From assembly GCA_038206725.1 (NCBI GenBank), contig JBBRAO010000002.1:1-64000 (forward strand): DNA of 64,000 nucleotides, read 5' to 3'. The translations under genes were made by a program, and so were the position numbers. This stretch comes from JBAXXL01 sp038206725. Its GTDB lineage: Bacteria > Bacteroidota > Ignavibacteria > Kapaibacteriales > UBA2268. Below are positions 41,211 to 49,822 of the stretch, in pieces. The notes beneath the pieces were generated by a model. The model worked only from the letters and a program-made list of their open reading frames with translations. It was not told the DNA's origin and made no database searches. Position 1 is the first letter of the stretch. Every line of letters begins with the position of its first letter.

Positions 41211-43409
41211 ATGCGCAAATACAGAAATATGATATTCCTATTAATCTTCCTTGTTCTAATAATAGCATTAATATTATTAACAGGTTGCAAGAGATATGAC
41301 AACTTCACGACATATTTTAATACATATTACAATATGGAACGAATTATGGGCGAGGTTGAAAACGAATTCGAGTTTCAGGACGAAAATCTTCGTGCTCAAC
41401 CACGCGTTTTTGTGCCCGATCCCGACTATTATATTCCTCCCAAAAAGAAATCCGCCGGCTTACCGCCATTTTGCCAAGCTTTTATTGTTGGTCAACAAAA
41501 ACGCCAACCGGTGGCTGTTAAGCTCGACTCGATCATAATCAAGGGTTCCAAAATATTAGCCAAACACCCGAGAAGCGAATTTGTGGAAGGCTCAATTTAC
41601 CTTATAGCAAAAACCTATTTTTATAAAGAAGAGTGGCTCCCCTGCCAAATTAAATGCGGTGAATTGATAGACAAATTCCCAATTGGGAAATTGTCTCCCG
41701 ATGCTCATTTGCTTATGGCTAAAGCACTTCTGATTCAACGTAAATTCGAAGAAGGCAAATTGGTTTTATCCCGCTGTGTTGACGTTGCTTGGCAATTAAA
41801 ACGCTACGACATTCTTTCGGAAGCCTTCCGTTTGGAAGCCGAAACATATTTATACGAAAACGATATCGATAAAGCCATCCGCCCATATAGACAAGCTGTA
41901 ACCCAAGGTGAAGACTGCAAATACAAAGCTCTGTGGCAAACTGATTTAGCCGCGTTGCTTTATAAAATCGGCAAATTCGACAGGGCTTACACAGAGTTTA
42001 AAAAAGTACGAAAATTCTGTCCTGAATATGTGGTTGAGTACGAATCTTATTTGTACGAAGCCGAGTGTTTAGGTCAAATGGGCAGATTTAAAGAAGCAAA
42101 CGTCATTTTGAACGATATATACAAAGACGGGAAGTACAAAGAGTGGCAAAAATGGGCAGGCTCCAGTAAATTGGACGTAGCGCGATTAATGAACCTTAAG
42201 GATTCTACTTTAATAAGCAACGACAGTTTGCTCGCTTTAGAAAAAGGAGCGGATACTCTATATACAAACAGCCCTCCGCTAAGTGTCTATAATTTCAATA
42301 GAGCAATTGATTTTTACGGTAGAGACGATTACAAGGGTGCCCGTAACTATTTTGCAAAAGCCAAGGTAGCTAAATCGCCGATAATATATCAAGCCGATTT
42401 GATGCACAAATTATTGAATCAATTAGACCGTAAAGCCAAATTGGCGGACTACGAACAAAGCGAAGTAGATTCAATTATCAAATTCCACAAATTGGGAAAC
42501 ATTCCTGATTCAACTCGGAGTTCTCTTGCATCGGGTACTTATGAAATTGCCCGCGTTCAGGAAATACTTCAAAAAAATGATTCAGCTTTATACTCCTATA
42601 GAACAGCTATGGAATTGGCTCCAATCAGCGATTCATTGAAAGGCAAATACATCTTCACTTATTCGGAAAGAATTCGCGAGAAGGACCCATACACCGCCGA
42701 TTCGCTATTAGAAGTCTTGGTTGACAAATATACCTACACTCCTTATGGTGCCGAGGCTATGTCGAAGCTGGGGTTTACCGTTTCTTTGGCTATTGACAGC
42801 GCGGCTGAACTTTTTGAATCGGGGCATAGCTCGATGAAATTTGGTAACTATCCATTAGCAATTACTCTATTGGACAGTATTTATTATACGTACCCTAATT
42901 CCGACTTTGCGCCGAAATCGCTCTATACTATCGGCTGGATTTATGAAAATCACTACAACTCGCCAAACGACGCGTTGTGCTATTATCAACTATTGGTTCG
43001 CGATTACCCTAATTCGGAATATGCCAAAGAAGTAACTTATTCGGTTGATTTGAACTCCGTACTTATAAGCGGAACTGTTATTCCGGATACATTGAAACCG
43101 ATAGCTATCAATCACAATATGAAACGTTTTAAATTTGATGAAGTAAAAATTGACCCGACTTTGAACAAAAAGAATACAGAAACTTCCGCTATCGATATGA
43201 CGCCGGAGGAAATGATTAAAAATCCGGGTAAACTTTTCCAAAAAGCGAGGGACTTGCTGAAAGACCCGTTCCAAAAAATGAAAGAGCAGGGTGCTGAATT
43301 GATTAAAGATCCAAAAAGTCTGCTGAAAATTCAAAACCCGTTGGATCAGTTTAAAAAACAGAAGGATTCGACTAAAACTTTGCAACCAGATACATTAAAA
43401 AATAAATAA
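41211..43409 (+). CDS. TPR lipoprotein, PorW/SprE-like T9SS component candidate
   Basis: 732 residues. A long hydrophobic lipoprotein signal ends ILLTGC (Cys26). A short motif, TYFNTYYNMERIM, follows directly; a similar YFNTYYN-like start is what I recall from PorW/SprE lipoproteins. The rest is TPR-like helical repeats (about 95-620), with a low-complexity lysine/proline tail. PorW/SprE links the T9SS trans-envelope parts. The call rests on architecture and the presence of T9SS cargo in the window. A barrel protein gene follows after 10 bases, in the same unit. It might instead be an unrelated TPR lipoprotein. Confidence 0.6.
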   Translation: MRKYRNMIFLLIFLVLIIALILLTGCKRYDNFTTYFNTYYNMERIMGEVENEFEFQDENLRAQPRVFVPDPDYYIPPKKKSAGLPPFCQAFIVGQQKRQPVAVKLDSIIIKGSKILAKHPRSEFVEGSIYLIAKTYFYKEEWLPCQIKCGELIDKFPIGKLSPDAHLLMAKALLIQRKFEEGKLVLSRCVDVAWQLKRYDILSEAFRLEAETYLYENDIDKAIRPYRQAVTQGEDCKYKALWQTDLAALLYKIGKFDRAYTEFKKVRKFCPEYVVEYESYLYEAECLGQMGRFKEANVILNDIYKDGKYKEWQKWAGSSKLDVARLMNLKDSTLISNDSLLALEKGADTLYTNSPPLSVYNFNRAIDFYGRDDYKGARNYFAKAKVAKSPIIYQADLMHKLLNQLDRKAKLADYEQSEVDSIIKFHKLGNIPDSTRSSLASGTYEIARVQEILQKNDSALYSYRTAMELAPISDSLKGKYIFTYSERIREKDPYTADSLLEVLVDKYTYTPYGAEAMSKLGFTVSLAIDSAAELFESGHSSMKFGNYPLAITLLDSIYYTYPNSDFAPKSLYTIGWIYENHYNSPNDALCYYQLLVRDYPNSEYAKEVTYSVDLNSVLISGTVIPDTLKPIAINHNMKRFKFDEVKIDPTLNKKNTETSAIDMTPEEMIKNPGKLFQKARDLLKDPFQKMKEQGAELIKDPKSLLKIQNPLDQFKKQKDSTKTLQPDTLKNK

Positions 43410-43419
43410 GGAATATTTT

Positions 43420-44145
43420 ATGAATAAAACAATATTTGCAATTCTGATAATGGTATTCGTATCAATGAACCTTGCGGCTCAAGACGATGGCTATTATGAA
43501 GGAAGTTATAACGAAGACAACAATGTAGAAGCAACAAATTATACAACTTCCGTTGGCGCTCAGTTGATTTGGGGTGGTGGCTTTAGTTGGTCCAAGGCAT
43601 TTCCGGGATATAATTCAACGGTTAGCCTTAACAATCTTCCCGATATCACAGCGGTTGGTTATTTGCCTATTTCGTCACAAATTAAGTTCGGTATTTTAGG
43701 CGAAGTAGGAATTATGTCAACGTCTTATGGAAGTGCCCCTGAATATAACACCAAAAACGTAACAACAACTCAAGTAAAGTACATTGGCTTTGGTGCTTCA
43801 GCATACTACAGCGGCATCTATGCGGGAATGAATTATGGATTTCCGCTTTCAGGGTCTCGTAGTGATGGGAACGGTTCGACTTCCATAGCCACAGAAGCTT
43901 TTGTAAAACTAATCGAATTCAAATTAGGATATGATTATCCAATTTGGGAAGATCCTGCAAAGGGTCGATTAAACTTTGTTGCACAAATAAATTTTACAAT
44001 GGCGGGGCTATTGCTTAATGATTTAACATTGAGTGTACCAAAACCGGGCGATGAATTTAATGTTCAACGCTTCAATTTTCAACCTCTGCAATTTAAAGTT
44101 GGTTTGAATTACTTCTTCAATATGGCAGGGTTTTCATCCTATTAG
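43420..44145 (+). CDS. outer-membrane beta-barrel protein of unknown function
   Basis: 241 residues. Signal peptide (about 1-20, ending NLAAQ), an acidic tyrosine-rich linker, then about 190 residues of alternating amphipathic strands with aromatic ends (ISSQIKFGILGEVGIMST, VKYIGFGASAYYSGIYAGMN, QFKVGLNYFFNMAGF). This pattern indicates a small outer-membrane barrel of about eight strands. I recognise no named family. It lies ten bases after the TPR lipoprotein and nine bases before a small membrane protein gene; the three are probably co-transcribed and may work together. Confidence 0.7.
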   Translation: MNKTIFAILIMVFVSMNLAAQDDGYYEGSYNEDNNVEATNYTTSVGAQLIWGGGFSWSKAFPGYNSTVSLNNLPDITAVGYLPISSQIKFGILGEVGIMSTSYGSAPEYNTKNVTTTQVKYIGFGASAYYSGIYAGMNYGFPLSGSRSDGNGSTSIATEAFVKLIEFKLGYDYPIWEDPAKGRLNFVAQINFTMAGLLLNDLTLSVPKPGDEFNVQRFNFQPLQFKVGLNYFFNMAGFSSY

Positions 44146-44154
44146 TTCTTTATT

Positions 44155-44418
44155 ATGAATAAAACCCAAGATAATATTTTAAAAGACATTGATAAATCTT
44201 TATTGATAATCGCTATATTCAGCGTGATTAGCAGTATTTTGTTTTTTGTAGCCTATATTACATTGCACTTAATAATTTTACTGATAGCGGTTATCGTTAT
44301 CCTTTGTTCATTGCCAATAGTCTATATATTAGCATTAAGAATGAAAAATAAATATATGCTGACGAAAGAAAAAGCGGATAATATGAATTTAGTTGAAAAA
44401 AAATTGGATATTAATTAA
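44155..44418 (+). CDS. small membrane protein with two helices
   Basis: 87 residues: two closely spaced hydrophobic helices (about 14-36 and 37-62, with LIILLIAVIVILCSLPIVYI) and a charged lysine/glutamate tail. Function unknown. Nine bases after the barrel protein gene, no obvious Shine-Dalgarno. Possibly a small partner of the TPR-lipoprotein/barrel pair. Confidence 0.6.
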   Translation: MNKTQDNILKDIDKSLLIIAIFSVISSILFFVAYITLHLIILLIAVIVILCSLPIVYILALRMKNKYMLTKEKADNMNLVEKKLDIN

Positions 44419-44485
44419 ACTTTTTTGGTAGTTTAGAACTCAAACATCAGTAACGTTTTTTCAAACTAATTTACATAGAGGTACT

Positions 44486-45166
44486 ATGAAATTAAAACAC
44501 ATCACACTAATCATTTCCGCAATAGTTCTTTTGAGCTTTACCGCTTGCCAGGATATGGAAACTCCGGTAGATACAGGAACACCTGAATCTATTGCACTTT
44601 TCAATGACGCAGTGGAAATAGATGGTGATTTAGCTACAACACAAGTAGTTGAATGTTCTTTAGAAACCGATGCTTTCGTACCGGGCGATCAAACAATTTT
44701 TGAAAATTGTCGCTTCGATAGAAAGGATTTAGGAAAAGGATGCCCTCCAAAACAACGTCCAATGGTTGGCAAAATCTTGCGCGAATTGAAATTATCGGAT
44801 GAACAAATTGCATTATTAAAAGAATACAATTTAGCTCACCGCGATTGCATTGAATTGATTATGCAAAAATGGCGCGAAGCAGTTGCTCCAATTATGGAAA
44901 GAGCAAATGCTGAAAAGAAATTGATTATGCAAGCATTCAAGAACAAGGAAATCACACGCAAAGAAGCGTACGAAAAACTTAATGCTTTGAACAAAGTTAT
45001 GCTTGCGGAAATCCAAAAATTAGGTATGCGCGACGCCATCAAGATCGCAATCGAAGATTGCAACAAAAAGCTATTGGCTGATATCAAAGCTATATTAACC
45101 GACGATCAATTGGTTATCTGGAATAAATACTTCCCTGAAAACAGCTTGACATCGAGCAAAGGCTAA
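44486..45166 (+). CDS. helical lipoprotein, Spy/CpxP-like
   Basis: 226 residues. Lipoprotein signal ends LLSFTAC (Cys21). A short acidic linker follows. The mature domain (about 90-220) is all helical and highly charged, with LRELKLSDEQIALLKEYNLA, REAVAPIMERANAEKKLI, EKLNALNKVMLAEI and, near the end, AILTDDQLVIWNKYF. The LxxEQ and LTDDQ positions resemble the LTxxQ repeats of Spy/CpxP periplasmic stress chaperones. Cysteines in the linker (about 57-83) are unusual. GAGG precedes the ATG and a terminator follows. Confidence 0.7.
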   Translation: MKLKHITLIISAIVLLSFTACQDMETPVDTGTPESIALFNDAVEIDGDLATTQVVECSLETDAFVPGDQTIFENCRFDRKDLGKGCPPKQRPMVGKILRELKLSDEQIALLKEYNLAHRDCIELIMQKWREAVAPIMERANAEKKLIMQAFKNKEITRKEAYEKLNALNKVMLAEIQKLGMRDAIKIAIEDCNKKLLADIKAILTDDQLVIWNKYFPENSLTSSKG

Positions 45167-45173
45167 AATAATT

Positions 45174-45204
45174 ACTGCGGGTTTTTAACTCGCAGTTTTT
45201 TTTT
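45174..45204 (+). terminator. terminator of Spy-like lipoprotein gene
   Basis: ACTGCG/CGCAGT stem with loop GGTTTTTAACT, followed by nine T, just past the stop codon. Confidence 0.85.
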
Positions 45205-45206
45205 GC

Positions 45207-45243
45207 AAAAACCTTCCGAATCATCTAAGATTCGGAAGGTTTT
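45207..45243 (-). terminator. terminator of nuoE-like gene
   Basis: AAAACCTTCCGAATC/GATTCGGAAGGTTTT stem with loop ATCTAA. T-rich on the minus strand after the NuoE-like stop. It abuts the convergent terminator of the preceding gene. Confidence 0.8.
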
Positions 45244-45280
45244 AATTTTTTCATATTAATACTGGTTCAGCAAATTCTAT

Positions 45281-45748
45281 TTATTTTAAGTTCTCGAAAA
45301 TAGTGTCGAATGATTCTTTGCTTACATTTTCGTAATATTTTTCATTTACCGCTATCATCGGCGCCGATCCGCACGCACCCATACATTCTACTTCTTCGAT
45401 AGAATAAAGGCCATTTTCGGAAGTCTCATTGTTCTTTAAATCGGTTTTCTCCGACACATACTCAAACAATTCTTTCCCTTTCAACAGCATACAAGATACA
45501 TTAGTGCAAACTTGAATATGGTGTTTCCCGCGAGGTTTCGTCGTAAACATTGTATAAAACGATACTACGCCATCCACATCTTTTTTAGGAATTTCTAATA
45601 ATTCCGCAATTGCGTCGCTTGCTTTGTCGCTTATATCCAGCTCTTTATCTTGAACAATATGCAAAACGTCCAATAGCGCCGCCTTTTTGTCGGGATATTT
45701 GCTTATTGCTTTTTTAATTAATTCCATTTGATCAATGTCGAAATACAT
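45281..45748 (-). CDS. NuoE-like [2Fe-2S] subunit
   Basis: 155 residues, thioredoxin-like ferredoxin fold of the complex I 24-kDa (NuoE) family. The [2Fe-2S] ligands are in CTNVSC (C-x4-C) and CMGAC (C-x3-C, about residues 122-126). The N-terminal helical domain is also present (LLDVLHIVQDKELDISDKAS). Usually nuoF is adjacent, but here the gene is alone. It may belong to complex I encoded elsewhere, or be the small (HydC-like) subunit of an electron-bifurcating [FeFe] hydrogenase or formate dehydrogenase. The hydF gene at 31.9 kb makes the second option worth considering. Confidence 0.9.
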   Translation of the reverse strand: MYFDIDQMELIKKAISKYPDKKAALLDVLHIVQDKELDISDKASDAIAELLEIPKKDVDGVVSFYTMFTTKPRGKHHIQVCTNVSCMLLKGKELFEYVSEKTDLKNNETSENGLYSIEEVECMGACGSAPMIAVNEKYYENVSKESFDTIFENLK

Positions 45749-45869
45749 AGTTTTACGCTGTTGTCTAAAAGGAAAATTGACGCAAATTTATATGTTTAAT
45801 TGTTTTTTAAAGTTATATCGCAATTTAGTATTAACCTTCAGTTTATAATCCAATCAAGTATGGTATCAA

Positions 45870-46020
45870 TTATCTTACAATTACAAACTTCCTATTTTGT
45901 GTAATGTTACCGGATTTAAACCTAATAAGATAGGAACCTTGGACTAACCCGTCAACCGGTATTTGAAGATTATACCTTCCTGCTGATTGATAATTATTTA
46001 TAAAATTCTTTACTAATATA
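45870..46020 (-). pseudogene. orphan T9SS sorting-domain tail (copy D)
   Basis: On the minus strand one frame reads FINNYQSAGRYNLQIPVDGL, then VQGSYLIRFKSGNITQ and NRKFVIVR with a stop at 45872-45870. This is about half of a type A T9SS C-terminal domain. The frame closes upstream near 46027, and there is no start codon. A HepT fragment in another frame overlaps its upstream edge, so the cargo gene's body has been lost or replaced. Confidence 0.75.
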
Positions 46021-46197
46021 CGTTATAATAACTATGAATTATTCTGTTTCTTAAATCTACAATTTGTCTGGAACCACTTAACTCAATGTTTTTATTAATT
46101 TTCAAAATACGCTTGACTGCTTCTCCAATAATAGCCAAATTTCTTTCAACTACTCTTTTTGTTTTTATATCTAACGAAAATTCGAAGAAATTTAATT
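46013..46197 (-). pseudogene. HepT/DUF86 fragment (type VII MNT-HEPN toxin remnant)
   Basis: A 61-codon open stretch without ATG on the minus strand. It reads FSLDIKTKRVVERNLAIIGE then AVKRILKINK and ends RQIVDLRNRIIHSYYNVY and a stop. The RNxxxH motif (RNRIIH) is the catalytic signature of HEPN toxins of the HepT group, and VERNLAIIGEA is the family's helix. The normal N-terminal 40 and C-terminal 25 or so residues are missing. Its 5' edge lies 17 bases from the 131-bp element at 46214 and its 3' end runs into the T9SS tail. No MNT antitoxin partner is seen. Confidence 0.75.
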
Positions 46198-46213
46198 GTT
46201 AACCTAGAAAACA

Positions 46214-46344
46214 GGAGCTATCTCAAAACTTAATTTTAGGATGACTAGCAAGGATGCTTACCCCACCAAGTTATTAAATTGCAGGTGGGTCAATCATCCT
46301 TGATTGACTAATATTTTGATAATTTTGAGTTATGAGACAGCCCT
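46214..46344. mobile_element. MITE-like element, copy 2 (131 bp)
   Basis: Inverse orientation to copy 1 (28803-28933), same length, about eight differences by eye. Ends GGAGCTATCTCAAAAC and GAGTTATGAGACAGCCCT; the left end has picked up two or three changes. It lies directly upstream of the HepT fragment, suggesting it landed in or next to that gene. Confidence 0.8.
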
Positions 46345-46420
46345 AATATATCACCTAAATAAATTTTAATTTTCTTTTCCATAGATAAGTATTTTAATTA
46401 TGTTTATTTCGCCAATATTG

Positions 46421-47110
46421 TTACTTGTTATAAGCATTATTTGCCTTTTGCAGTTCCTTTATTATCTCTACGCTCGAGCTGGTACCAATTCGCTCCGCAC
46501 CCGCTTCGATTAGTTGTAAAGCGAACTCGGCGGTACGGATTCCGGCGGAGGCTTTGATTTTTAAATGTTTTGATTTAAGTGAATTGATTAGAACTATATC
46601 GTCAAGTGTGGCACCCACTTTTGAAAAACCGGTGGATGTTTTGATAAAATCCGCCCCGGAATCACCTACTATTTGAGTCATTGCCACTTTTTCGCCGTGA
46701 GTCAGCAAGCAGTTTTCTATTATAACCTTCGATGTTTTTTTGGCTGATTGGCAAACTCGGACAACTTCAGCAATATCGTCTTCCACAAAACGGAAATCCT
46801 TGTTTTTAAGTGCGGCTATATTGATCATCATATCTATTTCATCGGCTCCGGCAGAAATTGAGCTTTCGGCGGATTGTGATTTTACACCCAAAGAGAATGC
46901 ACCCAATGGAAACCCTGCAACGGTGGTAATTTTCATATCCGTTCCGTGTAGAATGTTCTTACATAAACCTACATAATATGGCAAAACACAAACCGATGCG
47001 AAACTATATTCCAAAGCCTCAGCGCAAAGCAATTCAATATCGGCGATTGTCGAATCGGGCTTTAAATTTGTATGGTCTATCGAGCGTGCTACCATTTCTT
47101 GTGTAATCAT
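46421..47110 (-). CDS. deoC: deoxyribose-phosphate aldolase
   Basis: 229 residues, DeoC, which splits 2-deoxyribose-5-phosphate into acetaldehyde and glyceraldehyde-3-phosphate. Family motifs: IDHTNLKPD near the start, EIDMMINI, the Schiff-base lysine K157 in DFIKTSTGF, and the second lysine in IKASAGIRT. The C terminus EAGAERIGTSSSVEII is canonical. Its ATG overlaps the stop of the glycosyltransferase gene (TAATG). Confidence 0.96.
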   Translation of the reverse strand: MITQEMVARSIDHTNLKPDSTIADIELLCAEALEYSFASVCVLPYYVGLCKNILHGTDMKITTVAGFPLGAFSLGVKSQSAESSISAGADEIDMMINIAALKNKDFRFVEDDIAEVVRVCQSAKKTSKVIIENCLLTHGEKVAMTQIVGDSGADFIKTSTGFSKVGATLDDIVLINSLKSKHLKIKASAGIRTAEFALQLIEAGAERIGTSSSVEIIKELQKANNAYNK

Positions 47111-48231
47111 TATAACACCTCAAATATACTTCTGATTTTATTGATTTGATTGTCGTAATTGTATTTTTCAGATGCTGATTGAAGGACTGAGGAATATTGC
47201 CCCTTTCTTTCCAGCAACGTGTTTATTTCTTCGGCTAATTTTTCAGCACTAATACCGTTTGCCACTAAGCACCCGAAATTAAATTCTTCATATATTTTTC
47301 GCATCGCCGGCAAATCGCTTGCTATAACGGGTAAACCGGCCATAATATACTCGAACAGCTTGTTCGGCAAAGCCAATTGGTAAGATAATGAAATTGATTG
47401 AAACAATGCCGTACCGATATCCGCAGAAGCCGTGATTGCCGGTAGTTCACTGTATGGCACCTCTTCGAAAAATAAAATTTGGGAATCTAAGCCTAAATCA
47501 TAAACTTTATTTTTGAAGAATTGTTCCTTAGTACCGCTCCCCAAAATGCACAAAACCGCATTTTCCAACAATGGGACTGCCGCCATCAGCTCTTCAATTC
47601 CACGTCCTTCCATCAAGGCTCCTTGATACAGTATAATTCGTGTTTCGGAAGGTAATGCGTAATGCTCGCGCAGGAAATTTGTTTTTGCCGCTTTATTCAA
47701 CGGCGGAAGATTCATAACCGTGTGGTAGGGCAATTTATGATTGAAGTACTTTGTCAAATATTCGGCATCCATATCGCCGGATACAATCATTTCATCCACC
47801 GAAGCGATATAGTGTTTTTCAATCATATTTTGAAAATTTTGCTTGATAGGAAAGCGCGATAAAGAACCAAGAGCAGAATAAATTTCGCGTGAATCGTAAA
47901 ATAACTTTCCACCTGAATTTTTTTTCATCCTAACTGCCAATGGCAAGGCGTACAAATCCGCGGCTAAAATAATATCGCATTCATTCTCACGGATGATGCG
48001 TCCCCCTAACATTAAAAATTCATTCCAGCGTTTCATCAATCGGTCATTCTTGTTTGTCTCGATACCCGCGAATGCAATTCCGCGCGATTGGGCATAACGA
48101 TCAAACTCGTCATCCTGCAGTCCTATGACGAGGATTTTTTTGTCGGAATCCCGTAGAGTGTTGATTATATTTTGTAGTCTTGCGTCCGTGCCGGCTTTCG
48201 AAAAAGCGATTGCTGTTATATCGTATTTCAT
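47110..48231 (-). CDS. GT4-family glycosyltransferase
   Basis: 373 residues from the ATG at 48231; the frame runs 20 codons further up but only from a TTG. It is a GT-B fold enzyme of the GT4 (RfaB-like) family: the C-terminal half has ILYQGALMEGRGIEELMAAV, AVLCILGSGTKEQFF and the E(x7)E region PNKLFEYIMAGLPVIASDLP. The N-terminal domain includes ADLYALPLAVRMKK and KLFYDSREIYSAL. Sugar donor and acceptor unknown. Translationally coupled to deoC; divergent from trmB. Confidence 0.88.
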   Translation of the reverse strand: MKYDITAIAFSKAGTDARLQNIINTLRDSDKKILVIGLQDDEFDRYAQSRGIAFAGIETNKNDRLMKRWNEFLMLGGRIIRENECDIILAADLYALPLAVRMKKNSGGKLFYDSREIYSALGSLSRFPIKQNFQNMIEKHYIASVDEMIVSGDMDAEYLTKYFNHKLPYHTVMNLPPLNKAAKTNFLREHYALPSETRIILYQGALMEGRGIEELMAAVPLLENAVLCILGSGTKEQFFKNKVYDLGLDSQILFFEEVPYSELPAITASADIGTALFQSISLSYQLALPNKLFEYIMAGLPVIASDLPAMRKIYEEFNFGCLVANGISAEKLAEEINTLLERKGQYSSVLQSASEKYNYDNQINKIRSIFEVL

Positions 48232-48318
48232 AATTAATTGTCCAAATCTTTTTTTGAACCAATACAAATATCTAATTTTGTATTTTATCAATAAACATTA
48301 TACAAAAATATAGATTTT

Positions 48319-49002
48319 ATGGCAGAAAATATAGAAATAGATTATTTAGAATATCCTTTTGAAGTAAAAATCCGGCACCACGTAACCGCTCAAATGTATT
48401 TCAAATTCGAAGAATTGGTAAATCCCACTGAATTCTATCCTCCCCTAATGGATAAAATGAATTGGTCGCAATGCTTTGCTAACGGAAAGAAACCGGAAAT
48501 TTTGGATATAGGGTGTGGTAAAGGCGTTTTTCTGCTGTCGCTCGCGAATAATAATCCTAAAAAAAATCATTTGGGAATCGAGCTGAGACGTTATCCTGTT
48601 GAGTGGATAAACATTGTAGCCAAAGGAAAAGAATTAGGAAATTGCTTTGCTTTGAATTACAGCGTGGTAAATGGATTGGAATTCATCGAACCAAATTCAA
48701 TTGAAGAGATATTCTATCTTTTTCCGGATCCTTGGCCAAAAAGGAAGCAACAAATACGGCGAGCATTTAACGATGACTTTCTGAAAATGTGCGACGAAAT
48801 ACTAATTAAGGGTGGAAAACTATATTTAGCAACCGATTGCGACTACGTTGACCATTACCATAACAAACTATTAACGGAATTTAAAAAGTTTGATCTCAAA
48901 AGACCTGAAACAAACGAGTGGGATTTTCCGTTAACTAATAAAGAACGCTTCTGCGTTGAAAAAAATATTAACATATATCGCTGGGTTTGCATAAAAAAAT
49001 GA
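48319..49002 (+). CDS. trmB: tRNA (guanine-N7)-methyltransferase
   Basis: 227 residues, TrmB, which makes m7G46 in tRNA variable loops using SAM. SAM-binding motif ILDIGCGKGVFLLSLA, then LGIELRRYPVEWI, the signature YLFPDPWPKRKQQIRR and ATDCDYVDHY, and the C-terminal TNKERFCVEKNINIYRW. Length is normal. The stop overlaps the start of the DUF3108 gene (ATGA). Confidence 0.96.
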   Translation: MAENIEIDYLEYPFEVKIRHHVTAQMYFKFEELVNPTEFYPPLMDKMNWSQCFANGKKPEILDIGCGKGVFLLSLANNNPKKNHLGIELRRYPVEWINIVAKGKELGNCFALNYSVVNGLEFIEPNSIEEIFYLFPDPWPKRKQQIRRAFNDDFLKMCDEILIKGGKLYLATDCDYVDHYHNKLLTEFKKFDLKRPETNEWDFPLTNKERFCVEKNINIYRWVCIKK

Positions 49003-49790
49003 AAAATCTAATAATTGCAATACTTGTTTTTTTTGCTGTTGGGAGCATCAGTGCTCAAGATTATTCCAAGGATAAATTTCGTTCTTTGAATAATGACGCT
49101 TTTGGTTTCGGTGAAACCTTCGAGTATAACATAGGTATGAAAGCCCTGACAGCAGGCAGGGGATATTTAAAAATTTCTCCCGAAGCAGTTAATGTTTTTG
49201 GACGTAAGTGCTATGAGATAAAATTCGGTGCAACTTCCACCAAAACTGTTGAAGTGTTTTTCAAAGTTCGCGACGAATTTATAACTTACGTTGATGTAGA
49301 TGGTATTTTCCCTTGGAAATATACTCAGAAAATCCGTGAAGGACGCTACAAGCAGGATTTTTGGGCTTTGATGGACCAAAAACGTAATGTCGCCATTACA
49401 AAGGATTCTACATATAAAATTCCGGATTATGTTTACGACGCTCTATCCGCTTTTGTAAGTGTTCGCGCTATGGATTTGGCTTCCAAACCTAATGGTTCTA
49501 TTATTAAACTGCAGAACTTTTGGATGGATACAACTTATAAATTGGATGTACGTGTTGTAAAACGCGAAACCGTAAAGGTTCCTGCCGGTAAATTCAAATG
49601 TATCGTTGTGGAACCTCATCTTTCAGGTGGCGGATTATTCAATAGCGAAGATAAGGTTTGGATTTGGTTGACAGACGACGATAGAAAAATTCCCGTAAAA
49701 ATCGGCACAAAGATTATTATCGGCACAGTTGGCGCCGAGTTAACAAAATATAGCGGCGTCCGCGGCGAAGTAAAAGCCAAAATAGAGTAG
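48999..49790 (+). CDS. DUF3108 exported protein
   Basis: 263 residues from the ATG at 48999, which overlaps the trmB stop. Signal peptide (about 1-19, ending SISAQ). The mature protein is a DUF3108 beta-rich domain: GFGETFEYNIGMKALTAGRG, FFKVRDEFITYVD, RKCYEIKF, VPAGKFKCIVVEPHL and VWIWLTDDDRKIPVKIGTKI. The family is common in Bacteroidota and is probably periplasmic; function unknown. Coupled to trmB by overlap, though no functional link is evident. Confidence 0.87.
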   Translation: MKNLIIAILVFFAVGSISAQDYSKDKFRSLNNDAFGFGETFEYNIGMKALTAGRGYLKISPEAVNVFGRKCYEIKFGATSTKTVEVFFKVRDEFITYVDVDGIFPWKYTQKIREGRYKQDFWALMDQKRNVAITKDSTYKIPDYVYDALSAFVSVRAMDLASKPNGSIIKLQNFWMDTTYKLDVRVVKRETVKVPAGKFKCIVVEPHLSGGGLFNSEDKVWIWLTDDDRKIPVKIGTKIIIGTVGAELTKYSGVRGEVKAKIE

Positions 49791-49822
49791 AATTGTCCAA
49801 AATCCCAGCTTCAAGACCTAAT

